The translations under genes were made by a program, and so were the position numbers. The notes below the pieces were generated by a model. It was not told the origin of the DNA, ran no database searches, and worked only from the letters and a program-made list of their open reading frames with translations. Source: Streptomyces griseosporeus (GTDB lineage: Bacteria > Actinomycetota > Actinomycetes > Streptomycetales > Streptomycetaceae). From it: a stretch of 64,000 bases of DNA. The stretch covers positions 1,116,001 to 1,180,000 of the forward strand of contig NZ_BNBR01000001.1 of assembly GCF_014656055.1 (NCBI RefSeq), written 5' to 3'. Positions 46,179-54,563 of the stretch are shown one piece after another (within the stretch, counting starts at the first letter, position 1; the number at the start of each line of letters is the position of its first letter).

Positions 46179-47098
46179 CCCTCTCCTCGCAGAGTCACGC
46201 CCACCTCACGCAGCAACCGGAGCTTGCCGTGCCGGGGCGGGCCGGGAAGTACGTCGTAGTCGGCGGCGGCGATCGCGCCGAGGGCCGCCCGTCCCCCCGC
46301 CACGAACCCTGCGAGCAGCAGTTTCAACCTGCCGTGGACGCTACCCACCAGGGGGGCGCCTTCATTCAGCAGATCGCGGGCGCGTTGTGCCTCGTATGCA
46401 ACCAGGGCGCGCACCGATGCGCCCGCGGTTTTCGCCGCGAGGTCCGCCTCCTGGACGTGAAAACGCTTCATGTCGGCGGCGGGGAGGTAGATACGGTCGC
46501 GGCCGAGGTCCTCGGCCACGTCCTGGAGGTGCTCGACGATCTGCAGCGCGGTGCAGACGGCGTCGGAGCGGCGGATCCGCTCGGGGGTCGAGGTGCCGGT
46601 GACGGCGAGGACGAGGCGGCCGACGGGGTTGGCGGACAGTTCGCAGTAGGCGAGGAGGTCGTCGAAGGTCTCGTAGCGGCTGACGAGCTGGTCCTGCCGG
46701 TTGGCGGCGATCAGGCCGAGGAAGGGCTCGGGGGTGAGCGAGCAGCGGCGCACGGTCGGCTGCAGGCGGCGCAGCAGCGGGTGCCGGGGCGTGCCGTCGA
46801 AGACCCGCCACAGGTCGGCCTCGAAGGCGTCGAGCAGGACGAGCCGGTCCTGGGCCTCGCCGGGGGCTACCCCGAGCAGGCGGGCGTCGGCGCCGCCGGG
46901 CGCCAGGTCGCCGTCGCCGATGTCGTCGACGAGGCGGGCGAAGCCGTAGACGGCCATGAGGTCGGCGCGCCAGGCGCGGGGCAGGAAGAAGGGGGCCACG
47001 GGGAAGTTCTCGTCCGCGGCCTTGGCGAGCGTGCCGTGCCCGGGGTCGCCCGCGTGCGCCGGCCGCGCGGTCCCCACTCCCGCTGTCGTTCCCGTCAC
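46175..47098 (-). CDS. hpnC: Hydroxysqualene synthase (HpnC)
   Basis: A 307-residue HpnD paralogue with GFARLVDDIGDG and IVEHLQDVAEDLGRDRIYLP motifs. HpnC converts presqualene diphosphate to hydroxysqualene. It is the first gene of the hopanoid operon. The start is uncertain: GTG 47098 gives the common family beginning, and ATG 47128 adds ten residues; neither has a strong ribosome site. The 361-bp upstream gap should hold the operon promoter and contains a perfect 12-bp palindrome. Confidence 0.93.
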   Translation of the reverse strand: MTGTTAGVGTARPAHAGDPGHGTLAKAADENFPVAPFFLPRAWRADLMAVYGFARLVDDIGDGDLAPGGADARLLGVAPGEAQDRLVLLDAFEADLWRVFDGTPRHPLLRRLQPTVRRCSLTPEPFLGLIAANRQDQLVSRYETFDDLLAYCELSANPVGRLVLAVTGTSTPERIRRSDAVCTALQIVEHLQDVAEDLGRDRIYLPAADMKRFHVQEADLAAKTAGASVRALVAYEAQRARDLLNEGAPLVGSVHGRLKLLLAGFVAGGRAALGAIAAADYDVLPGPPRHGKLRLLREVGVTLRGEG

Positions 47099-47302
47099 CG
47101 CGCGCTGCCCCGGGCGGGGACGGCACATGCTGCGTTGAGCTGGGGAGTTTCCGTAGCCATTGCCGTCACATCTCCCGTTCTACACTGCCGACCCAATACA
47201 CACTATTTCGGACACGCCGCCCGGCGGTCCGCACGGCTGCCCCAAGTGAGGGTGTCGCGCATTATCTCCCCACTTGCCGCCTTTGGGGACCGGTACAGCT
47301 TA

Positions 47303-47314
47303 CGTTGTACAACG
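47303..47314. promoter_or_regulatory. 12-bp palindrome, candidate hopanoid operator
   Basis: CGTTGTACAACG is a perfect palindrome, and GTACA (47293-47297) repeats half of it on the left. Symmetry and position, about 200 bp before hpnC, are typical of a TetR-class site. The regulator is not encoded nearby. Confidence 0.45.
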
Positions 47315-47412
47315 CAGCGGGGACCGCGGGGGTGTCCTGCACATCACAACAACACACCGATTGGCTCCAAGATTCCTTACGGGAGCCGTAGTTGACGTTT
47401 CTTTTGCAGACG

Positions 47413-47447
47413 CAGGGCCCCGCCGGAGCAGTTCCGGCGGGGCCCTG
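47413..47447 (-). terminator. Terminator after the exporter operon
   Basis: CAGGGCCCCGCCGGA (47413-47427) and TCCGGCGGGGCCCTG (47433-47447) form a perfect 15-bp stem with a 5-base loop, just after the ATPase stop at 47460. No long U-tract follows, as is common in Streptomyces. Confidence 0.85.
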
Positions 47448-47459
47448 GGCCGGTCGGGG

Positions 47460-48248
47460 TCACTTCCCCGTGAACTTCTCGTACTCCTTGAGCACCTCTT
47501 CCGTGGGCCCGTCCATGCGCAGTTCGCCGCGCTCCAGCCACAGCACACGGTTGCAGGTGTCACGGATGGACTTGTTGCTGTGGCTGACCAGGAACACCGT
47601 GCCCGCCTCCTTGCGCAGCTCCCGGATGCGCTCCTCGGAGCGCTTCTGGAACTTCGCGTCACCGGTGGCGAGGGCCTCGTCGATCATCAGGACGTCGTGG
47701 TCCTTGGCGGCGGCGATGGAGAAGCGCAGCCGGGCGGCCATGCCGGAGGAGTAGGTGCGCATCGGCAGGGTGATGAAGTCGCCCTTCTCGTTGATGCCGG
47801 AGAAGTCGACGATGTCCTGGTAGCGCTCCTTGATCTCCTCCCGGGACATGCCCATGGCGAGCCCGCCGAGGATCACGTTGCGCTCGCCGGTGAGGTCGTT
47901 CATCAGCGCCGCGTTCACGCCGAGGAGCGAGGGCTGGCCGTCGGTGTAGACCTTGCCCGACTCCGGGGGCAGCAGGCCGGCGATGGCGCGCAGCAGGGTG
48001 GACTTGCCGGAGCCGTTGGAGCCGATCAGGCCGATGGCCTCGCCGCGGTAGGCGACGAAGGAGACCCCCCGCACGGCGTGCACCTTGCGCACCCCGCGCG
48101 CGGCCTCGTCGGAGCCCCGCTTCAGGATGCGGCTGAGGGCCGCGGTGGCGCTGCCCTTGCCGCCCCCGCCGCCGTTGACCCGGTAGACGATGTGCACGTC
48201 GTCGGCGATGACGGTGGGGACGCGGGCGTCGGTGCGCTGCTCAGCCAC
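47460..48248 (-). CDS. ABC transporter ATPase (TagH/Wzt-type polysaccharide or teichoic acid exporter)
   Basis: A 262-residue ATPase of the ABC-2 polysaccharide/teichoic-acid exporter class. Walker A GSNGSGKSTLL, signature YSSGMAARLRF, Walker B DVLMIDEALATGD and switch VSHSNKS are all present. The signature YSSGM is characteristic of Wzt/TagH. There is no C-terminal carbohydrate-binding extension. GTG 48248 overlaps the permease stop by eight bases. With the permease it would flip a lipid-linked or lipid-like glycan across the membrane. Confidence 0.94.
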   Translation of the reverse strand: MAEQRTDARVPTVIADDVHIVYRVNGGGGGKGSATAALSRILKRGSDEAARGVRKVHAVRGVSFVAYRGEAIGLIGSNGSGKSTLLRAIAGLLPPESGKVYTDGQPSLLGVNAALMNDLTGERNVILGGLAMGMSREEIKERYQDIVDFSGINEKGDFITLPMRTYSSGMAARLRFSIAAAKDHDVLMIDEALATGDAKFQKRSEERIRELRKEAGTVFLVSHSNKSIRDTCNRVLWLERGELRMDGPTEEVLKEYEKFTGK

Positions 48249-49170
48249 GGCCGTACCTCTCCTCGGCCTTCCAGAAGTACACGAAGCCGCCGGCCGCGAA
48301 GAGCACGGCCCAGCCGACCGCCGCCGCCCACACGTGGGGAGGCAGATTGGACGAGCCGTAGCCGTCGATGAGGGCGAAGCGCATCAGGTCCATGTAGATG
48401 GCGGCGGGGTTCCACTGCAGGGCGGTGGTGACCCAGTCCGGCTTGTCCGCCAGCATCACCGGGATGGAGAACATCACGCCGGACGCGTACATCCAGGTCC
48501 GCATGACGAACGGCATCAGCTGCGCGAGGTCGGGGGTCTTGGCGCCGGCCCGCGCCATGATCAGGGCGAGGCCGGTGTTGAACAGGAACTGCAGCGCCAG
48601 CACCGGCACGATCAGCAGCCAGGACAGGTCCGGGTAGCTGCCGAACCCGGCCGCCACCAGAAACAGCACGATCATCGAGAACAGCAGCTGCTGGAGCTGC
48701 TGGAGGGAGAAGGAGACCGGCAGCGAGGCGCGCGGGAAGTGCAGCGCGCGCACCAGGCCGAGGTTGCCGGAGATCGCACGGACGCCCGCCATCACGGACG
48801 ACTGCGTGAAGGTGAAGACGAAGACGCCCGTGACGAGGAACGGGATGTACACCTCGCGGGCCATCCCGCGGTCCGCCTTGAGGATCACGCCGAAGATGAA
48901 GAAGTACACGGCCGCGTTCAGCAGCGGCGTGGCCACCTGCCAGAGCTGGCCGAGCTTGGCCTGGCTGTACTGGGCGGTCAGCTTCGCCTGGGAGAACGCG
49001 AGGATGAAGTGGCGGCGCCCCCACAGCTGCCGGACGTACTCGCCGAGGCCGGGCCGGGCACCGCTCACGGACAGCCCGTACCGGGCGGCGAGCTCGGCCG
49101 CCGTGAGGCCCTCGTCGGGCGATGCGGCCCCGCTCAGCGTGACGGGGTCGTCATGCGTTGTCTCACTCAC
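48241..49170 (-). CDS. ABC-2 transporter permease (TagG/Wzm-type)
   Basis: A 309-residue ABC-2 permease with about six transmembrane helices after an N-terminal cytoplasmic stretch of 65 residues; RRHFILAFSQAKLTAQYSQAKLGQLWQVATPLLNA is the typical amphipathic entry of the family. GTG 49170 has only a weak AAAG site upstream; the longer frame adds a basic tail. It is 118 bp downstream of the glycosyltransferase, and the ATPase follows with an overlap. It exports the product of the biosynthetic genes upstream, by inference. Confidence 0.93.
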   Translation of the reverse strand: MSETTHDDPVTLSGAASPDEGLTAAELAARYGLSVSGARPGLGEYVRQLWGRRHFILAFSQAKLTAQYSQAKLGQLWQVATPLLNAAVYFFIFGVILKADRGMAREVYIPFLVTGVFVFTFTQSSVMAGVRAISGNLGLVRALHFPRASLPVSFSLQQLQQLLFSMIVLFLVAAGFGSYPDLSWLLIVPVLALQFLFNTGLALIMARAGAKTPDLAQLMPFVMRTWMYASGVMFSIPVMLADKPDWVTTALQWNPAAIYMDLMRFALIDGYGSSNLPPHVWAAAVGWAVLFAAGGFVYFWKAEERYGRG

Positions 49171-49288
49171 AAGTGGAAACTTTCGTCTTCGGATTGCGCG
49201 GCCTGTACGGGCGTGCGGCCGGGACCGGGTCGGTCCCTCCGGCCGGAGCCGTCGGGTCACGGCCCGCACGCTCTCACGGTCGAGCCTG

Positions 49289-50173
49289 TCAGATGACCGG
49301 CGGGCGGCCCAGTCTCGTCAGCCGCCACACGGTACGCCACTTCATGGGCCGGCGGGGCCCGCACGGGGTGGTCCAGCCCTCCCGGAACCCGCCGAACCAG
49401 GCCCTCAGCGCCGCCACCCGCGGCCGGCGCAGCAGCGTCAGCAGCAGCCAGACCCCGAGGTAGACGGGGACGAGCGGGGCGGGCAGGTTGCGGCGGGCCA
49501 GCCAGACCCGGTTGCGGGCGACCATGCGGTGGTAGACCGCGTGCCGCGAGGGCGCGGTCGCCGGGTGGTACAGCACCATGTCGGACCGGTAGTCGATCAT
49601 CCAGCCCGCGTCGAGGGCCCGCCATGCCAGGTCGGTTTCCTCATGGGCGTAGAAGAATTCCTCCGGCAGCGTCCCGACCTGCTGGAAGACCGCGGTGCGT
49701 ACGGCGTTGGCGCCGCCGAGGAAGGTGGTGACCCGCGAGGAGCGCATCGGGTCGGCGGCGCGCAGCCGCGGCACGTGGCGGCGCTGGGTGACGCCGGAGG
49801 CGGGGTCGGCGATGCGGAAGCTGATGATGCCGAGCCGCGGATCGGCCGCGAAGGCCTGCCGGCACAGCTCGGCGGTGTCGGTGCGGGCGAGCAGCCCGTC
49901 GTCGTCGAGGAACAGCAGGATGTCGACGTCCCGGCCGCCCGGGCCGAACGCCTCGATGCCGGCGTTGCGCCCGCCCGGGATGCCGAGGTTCTCCGGCAGC
50001 TCGATCGTGCGCACCCCGGCGGGCAGGTCCGGCACCGGGGAGCCGTTGCCGACGACGACCACCTCGACGGGGTCGCCGTCCTGCGCGGCGACGGACTCCA
50101 GCAGCGCCCGCAGTTCCCCGGGGCGGTTGCCCATGGTGATGACGACCGCGCCGACCTTCACCGGAACGCTCAC
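49289..50173 (-). CDS. Glycosyltransferase family 2
   Basis: A 294-residue GT2 enzyme: VGAVVITMGNRPGELRALLES start, nucleotide-binding GIPGGRNAG, the DxD-like ILLFLDDDG and the acceptor-side FYAHEETDLAWRA with catalytic Glu/Asp. The last 80 residues contain a hydrophobic stretch VPVYLGVWLLLTLLRRP that may anchor it to the membrane. Rhamnosyl- or galactofuranosyl-transferases share this layout. GTG 50173 overlaps the upstream CDP-alcohol enzyme stop (GTGA). It probably adds a sugar to the polymer or lipid made by this cluster. Confidence 0.92.
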   Translation of the reverse strand: MSVPVKVGAVVITMGNRPGELRALLESVAAQDGDPVEVVVVGNGSPVPDLPAGVRTIELPENLGIPGGRNAGIEAFGPGGRDVDILLFLDDDGLLARTDTAELCRQAFAADPRLGIISFRIADPASGVTQRRHVPRLRAADPMRSSRVTTFLGGANAVRTAVFQQVGTLPEEFFYAHEETDLAWRALDAGWMIDYRSDMVLYHPATAPSRHAVYHRMVARNRVWLARRNLPAPLVPVYLGVWLLLTLLRRPRVAALRAWFGGFREGWTTPCGPRRPMKWRTVWRLTRLGRPPVI

Positions 50174-50949
50174 TTCAGCCTGCGCGAGGCGAGCACGGAC
50201 ACCAGGTGCAGCACGGTCTGCAGCATCGCGATGCCGGCCAGCACGGCGGTGCCGAGGCGGGTGAAGTACAGGTCGCCGCGGACGTGGTCGGCGATCGCGA
50301 GGACGAGGATCAGCAGGGACGCCTCGATGCCGAGGATCAGCCGGTGGAACTTGAGCGCGGCGGCGGCCCGGCGGGCCAGCGCCATGCCGGAGGAGCGCAT
50401 CTCGGCGGCGACCTCCTTCACCGGAGGCATCCCGGCCTGGTGGCGGGCGACGCCGACCAGGTCGGTCTCGGCCTTGATGAGGATCGCGCCGAGCGCGGCG
50501 AGCGTGCCGAGGAAGGCCCACAGCCAGTCGATGCGCCCGCTGCCGAACAGGTCGGCGGCGCGCAGGCCGAGCCCGACCAGCACGGCCGCGTCGGTCAGAT
50601 AGGCGCCGACCCGGTCCAGGTAGACCCCGCCGAGGGAGTACTGCTTCTTCCAGCGGGCGATCTCGCCGTCGACGCAGTCGAGCAGCAGGTACAGCTGCAC
50701 CATGACCACGCCCAGCACGGCCCCCCACACGCCCGGCACCAGCAGCGCCGGGGCGGCGAGGACGCCGCACAGGGTCATCAGGTAGGTGAGCTGGTTGGGC
50801 GTGACCCGGGTGTTGACCAGGTAGCGGTCGACGCGCAGGGACACCTCGCGCATGTAGAGGCGTCCCATCCAGTGCTCGCCGCTGCGCCGGTCCTTCACGC
50901 CCGCGGGGTGGACGACGGGCCGGAGTTCAGCTACCGATGGCCTTGACAT
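50170..50949 (-). CDS. CDP-alcohol phosphatidyltransferase-family membrane protein with altered motif
   Basis: A 259-residue membrane protein with the CDP-alcohol phosphotransferase signature D-x2-D-G-x2-A-R-x8-G-x3-D, starting DCVDGEIARW. The final aspartate of the canonical motif, expected four residues later, is alanine (LDRVGAYL), which removes the presumed catalytic base. It may be a non-canonical or inactive partner of the larger CDP-alcohol enzyme at 52725-54563. It overlaps the dehydrogenase gene by 23 bp and the GT2 gene by four. Confidence 0.88.
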   Translation of the reverse strand: MSRPSVAELRPVVHPAGVKDRRSGEHWMGRLYMREVSLRVDRYLVNTRVTPNQLTYLMTLCGVLAAPALLVPGVWGAVLGVVMVQLYLLLDCVDGEIARWKKQYSLGGVYLDRVGAYLTDAAVLVGLGLRAADLFGSGRIDWLWAFLGTLAALGAILIKAETDLVGVARHQAGMPPVKEVAAEMRSSGMALARRAAAALKFHRLILGIEASLLILVLAIADHVRGDLYFTRLGTAVLAGIAMLQTVLHLVSVLASRRLK

Positions 50950-51988
50950 AGTCGGCGTAGGTGTCCTTGATCTGCTCGGTCGTGAGGTCGAGGTGTTCCA
51001 GGATGGTGTAGCGGCCGGGGCGGGTCTGCGGGGCGAACTCGACGACCTTCACGAACTCCTCCGCCGAGAAGCCGAAGTCCTCCGCGCGCACCGGCAGCCC
51101 GTGCCGGCGCAGCACCTCGGTCATGAACACCGACTCCTCCGGCGCCCCGCGCAGCCACATCGCGAAGGCCGCGCCGAAGCCGCACTGCTCGCCGTGGGCG
51201 GCGGCCCGCTTGGGGAAGAGCAGGTCGAAGGCGTGGTTGATCTCGTGGCAGGCCCCGGAGGACGGCCGGGAGTCACCGGAGACCGACATGGCGATGCCGC
51301 TGAGGACCAGCGCCTCGGCGAGCACCTGCAGGAAGTCGTTGTCGCCGATGCCGCCGGGGTGGCGGAGCACCGCCTCGCCGGCCTGGCGGGCCATCGCCGC
51401 GGCCAAACCGTCGATCTTCTCGCCGTTGACCCGGTTGGCCAGCTCCCAGTCGCGGATCGCGGAGATGTTGGAGATCGCGTCGCCGATGCCGGCCCGGACG
51501 AAGCGCACCGGCGCCTCGCGGATGACGTCGAGGTCGATCACCACGGCGATCGGGTTGGGCACGCCGTAGGAGCCGCGGCCGGCGTCGTTGTCGAGGGTCG
51601 CCACCGGGGAGCACAGGCCGTCGTGGGCCAGGTTGGTGGGGACCGCGACCAGCGGCAGGCCGACCCGCGCCGCGGCGAACTTGGCGCAGTCGATGATCTT
51701 CCCGCCGCCGAGGCCGACGACGGCGTCGTAGTGGCCGGCCTTCATCTCGCCGGCCAGCCGGATCGCGTCGTCGAGGGTGCCGCCGCCGACCTCGTACCAG
51801 TCGGCGCCGGGCAGCGACGGCGCGATCCGCTCGCGCAGCCTGGCTCCCGAGCCGCCGCTGACCGCGACGGCGAGCCTGCCGGAGTGCGAGATCCGCTCGT
51901 CGGCGAGGACGTTGCCGAGGTCGTCCAGGGCGCCGGGGCGGATGTCGACGACGACCGGCGAGGGGATGAGCCGGGTCAGTAGAGGCAC
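50927..51988 (-). CDS. Glycerol-1-phosphate dehydrogenase-like (iron-containing alcohol dehydrogenase family) enzyme
   Basis: A 353-residue enzyme of the polyol dehydrogenase superfamily, closest by motif to sn-glycerol-1-phosphate dehydrogenase/AraM: nucleotide region VGLGGGKIIDCAK, NLAHDGLCSPVA, metal ligands in GIGDAISN and GACHEINHAF, and HGEQCGFG. It would reduce a ketose-type phosphate such as dihydroxyacetone phosphate to a polyol phosphate. GTG 51988 overlaps the nucleotidyltransferase by 13 bp. Together they could make a CDP-polyol. Archaeal-type lipid chemistry is possible but unproven; 3-dehydroquinate-synthase-like or ribitol-type substrates are alternatives. Confidence 0.85.
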   Translation of the reverse strand: MPLLTRLIPSPVVVDIRPGALDDLGNVLADERISHSGRLAVAVSGGSGARLRERIAPSLPGADWYEVGGGTLDDAIRLAGEMKAGHYDAVVGLGGGKIIDCAKFAAARVGLPLVAVPTNLAHDGLCSPVATLDNDAGRGSYGVPNPIAVVIDLDVIREAPVRFVRAGIGDAISNISAIRDWELANRVNGEKIDGLAAAMARQAGEAVLRHPGGIGDNDFLQVLAEALVLSGIAMSVSGDSRPSSGACHEINHAFDLLFPKRAAAHGEQCGFGAAFAMWLRGAPEESVFMTEVLRRHGLPVRAEDFGFSAEEFVKVVEFAPQTRPGRYTILEHLDLTTEQIKDTYADYVKAIGS

Positions 51989-52728
51989 GCGATCTCCCGT
52001 CCGCGGGCCAGGTCGTCGTGGTTGTCGATCTCGACCCACTGGACGTCACCGATGGGGGCGACGTCGATGCGGAAGCCGCGGTTGACCAGCTCCTGGTAGC
52101 CGTGCTCGTAGAACTGCTGGGGGTCGGTCTCCCACACGGTCTTCAGCGCGTCGGCCAGCTCGGCCGCGGCGTCGCCCTCGATGAGCGTGACACCGATGTA
52201 CTCGCCGGTCGCCTCGGCGGGGTCCATCAGCTTGGTGATCTTCTGGACGCCCTTCTCCGGGTCGACGACGACCTTCATCTCCTCGTCGGCGAGGCTCTTC
52301 ACCGTGTCGAGGGCGAGGATGATCTTCTTGCCGTCGCCGCGGGCGGCGAGCAGGGTCTTCTCGACGGAGACCGGGTGGACGGTGTCGCCGTTGGCGAGGA
52401 TCACGCCGTCCTTGAGGGCGTCACGGCCGCACCACAGGGAGTAGGCGTTGTTCCACTCCTCGGCCTTGTCGTTGTCGATCAGGGTGAGCTTGAGGCCGTA
52501 CTTCTGCTCCAGGGCCTCCTTGCGCTCGTACACGGCCTCCTTGCGGTAGCCGACGATGATCGCGACCTCGGTCAGGCCGATCTCGGCGAAGTTGCCGAGG
52601 GTGAGGTCGAGCACCGTGATGCTGTCCTCGTTGCCTGCGGGCCCCACCGGCACCAGCGCCTTGGGCAGCGTGTCGGTGTAGGGGCGCAGACGCCGTCCGG
52701 CGCCGGCCGCCAGCACGAGGCCGATCAT
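51976..52728 (-). CDS. Sugar- or polyol-phosphate nucleotidyltransferase (LicC-like)
   Basis: A 250-residue nucleotidyltransferase: GLVLAAGAGRRLRPYTDTLPKALVPVG supplies the nucleotide signature with Arg and Lys, and ILANGDTVHP the metal Asp. It most resembles cytidylyltransferases for phosphocholine, inositol-1-phosphate or similar. Placed between two CDP-alcohol enzymes and a polyol-phosphate dehydrogenase, it is the expected source of the CDP-activated alcohol. The ATG overlaps the upstream stop (ATGA). Confidence 0.92.
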   Translation of the reverse strand: MIGLVLAAGAGRRLRPYTDTLPKALVPVGPAGNEDSITVLDLTLGNFAEIGLTEVAIIVGYRKEAVYERKEALEQKYGLKLTLIDNDKAEEWNNAYSLWCGRDALKDGVILANGDTVHPVSVEKTLLAARGDGKKIILALDTVKSLADEEMKVVVDPEKGVQKITKLMDPAEATGEYIGVTLIEGDAAAELADALKTVWETDPQQFYEHGYQELVNRGFRIDVAPIGDVQWVEIDNHDDLARGREIACLY

Positions 52729-54563
52729 GCGGTTTCTCCTTCGTCGTGTACGGCGGGCGCGCCACCCTGGTGGGCGGCCACCCAGAAGCGGATGCTCTCG
52801 GCGAGCACCAGCACGGCGACGGCCACGGCGAGTGCCGTGAGCGCCACCTCGAACTGCGGGGCGGTGAGCAGTGCGGCCAGGACGGTGACGAGCAGCGTCC
52901 GGCCCTCGTGTCCCCCGGTGGCCCTGACGAGCCAGGCCGGGGGTGCTCCGGCGTTGCCGCGGATGCGGTACACCGTGTCGTAGTGATGGTAGGCGACGGC
53001 CGCCACCAGCCCGAAAGCCGCCGGAAGCACGCCGTTCACCCCCGATGTCGCGGCGAGGACCAGCACGGTGCCGTACTCGCCGGCGCGGAAGAGCGGCGGG
53101 ACGAGCCAGTCCAGGGGCCCGGTCAGCGGGCGGGAGACGGCCTCGGCGGCGCACAGCGTGTACAGGCCGGCGAGCAGGACGACCCACCAGCTCGGGCCCC
53201 AGGACCAGGCGGCGAGCACGACGGCGGCGGCGCCGAGGGCGGCGGCGAGCGGGGCGACGCGGGGGCCGGTCGCCGGCACCAGGCGGACGAGCAGCTGCAC
53301 GACCGGACCGTCGTCCGCGAGGTCGGCCAGCGCCTGCGCCGCCCGGTCGGTGCGGCGGGCCTTGCGGGTGACGGAGCGCAGGACGCGGCCGGCGGTGGTG
53401 TAGAGGGTGGCGAAGGCCATCCAGGCGAGGAGCGCGCAGAAGGTGACGCGCGGGGTGGTGAGCGCGGTCAGCAGGGCGATCATGGCCCAGCGCTCGCCGA
53501 TGGGCAGGATGATCACGCGCCGGACCCACACGCTCCAGCCGACGCCGTCGAGCCGTTCGGACAGGGCGGCGGTGGGGGCCGCGGCGGAGGTGGCGTCGGC
53601 GTCCTGCTGGGCCTCGATGAAGGCGAAGTCCACCATGTGCCGGGTGGTCTGCAGGACCATCGCGGCGAGCGCGAGCGCCCATACGTCGTCGGTGCCGCCG
53701 TGGGTGGCGCCGAGCGCGAGGCCGGCGTAGAAGGCGAACTCCTTGGCCCGGTCGAAGGTGGCGTCCAGCCAGGCGCCGAGCGTGGAGTACTGCAGGGAGT
53801 AGCGGGCGAGCTGGCCGTCGGTGCAGTCCAGCACGAAGGAGGCGATGAGCAGCACGCCGGCCGCGACGAAGCCGCCGCGGGCGCCTGTGGCGGCGCAGCC
53901 GGCCGCGATCAGCGCGGTGAGCAGCGAGGCGGTGGTGACCTGGTTGGGGGTCAGGCCGCGCCGGGCGCACCAGCGGGCGATGTAGCGCGAGTAGGGGCTG
54001 ATGCAGTACGTGGTGAACAGGCCGTCGCCGGACTTCACGGCCGACTTCAGGCGTACGGCCTCCTCGTCGACGGCGGCGACGGCCTGCCGTGCCTCGTTGC
54101 GGGCCTGCGGGTCGGCGGGCACGGCGGCGACCAGGCTGCCGAGGGCGGGGCGGTGCACGTCGGCGCCGTCCGCGTCGAGCGCGGCGGTGATGCGGTCGGC
54201 GAGGCCGTCCACGACGACCGCGGTGCCGTCCCCGGCGCCGGGGACGGCGTCCGTGCCGGTCGCGGAGTGCTCACGGGCCATGGCGCGGGTGAGGGCCTGG
54301 CGGCCGGCCGCGCGCGCCGAGACGGCGCCCGGTATCGCGGCGAGCGCGAAGCGCGGGTCGGTCAGGGCCAGCCGCAGGGCGTGCACATGGCCGACGAAGC
54401 GGGCGTCGACGACGGCGACCCGGTCCTCCTCGGGGACCCGGGCGAGCAGCGTCTCCGCGTGGGCGGCGTCGGTGGCGGGGCGTACCTCGAACCCCAGCGC
54501 CCGCAGATCGCCCTCGATCGACGAGCCGGGGACCGGCTGACCGGTGAGGATGGCGGTCGGCAA
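52725..54563 (-). CDS. DUF5941 / CDP-alcohol phosphatidyltransferase fusion protein
   Basis: A 612-residue protein. Residues 1-170 form a soluble domain with an alpha/beta pattern (AILTGQPVPGSSIEGDLRALGFEVRPATD), perhaps a degraded nucleotidyltransferase. Residues about 190-400 carry the full CDP-alcohol motif D-x2-D-G-x2-A-R-x8-G-x3-D-x3-D (DCTDGQLARY to LDATFD) among membrane helices. Residues about 430-600 form a DUF5941 membrane domain. The start is TTG 54563 after GGGAAGTGAG; a stop lies just upstream in frame. First gene of the exporter-linked operon. Confidence 0.88.
   Translation of the reverse strand: MPTAILTGQPVPGSSIEGDLRALGFEVRPATDAAHAETLLARVPEEDRVAVVDARFVGHVHALRLALTDPRFALAAIPGAVSARAAGRQALTRAMAREHSATGTDAVPGAGDGTAVVVDGLADRITAALDADGADVHRPALGSLVAAVPADPQARNEARQAVAAVDEEAVRLKSAVKSGDGLFTTYCISPYSRYIARWCARRGLTPNQVTTASLLTALIAAGCAATGARGGFVAAGVLLIASFVLDCTDGQLARYSLQYSTLGAWLDATFDRAKEFAFYAGLALGATHGGTDDVWALALAAMVLQTTRHMVDFAFIEAQQDADATSAAAPTAALSERLDGVGWSVWVRRVIILPIGERWAMIALLTALTTPRVTFCALLAWMAFATLYTTAGRVLRSVTRKARRTDRAAQALADLADDGPVVQLLVRLVPATGPRVAPLAAALGAAAVVLAAWSWGPSWWVVLLAGLYTLCAAEAVSRPLTGPLDWLVPPLFRAGEYGTVLVLAATSGVNGVLPAAFGLVAAVAYHHYDTVYRIRGNAGAPPAWLVRATGGHEGRTLLVTVLAALLTAPQFEVALTALAVAVAVLVLAESIRFWVAAHQGGAPAVHDEGETA

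Larger units (their letters stand above)
47099..47459. other. Upstream region of the hopanoid operon
   Basis: This 361-bp non-coding stretch separates the exporter gene (stop at 47460) from hpnC. It is AT-richer than its flanks. It holds the palindrome at 47303-47314, an imperfect inverted repeat CAAGTG...CACTTG (about 47249-47275) and, at its right end, the terminator of the exporter genes. The hopanoid promoter must lie here; I could not place a clear -10/-35 pair. Confidence 0.5.
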
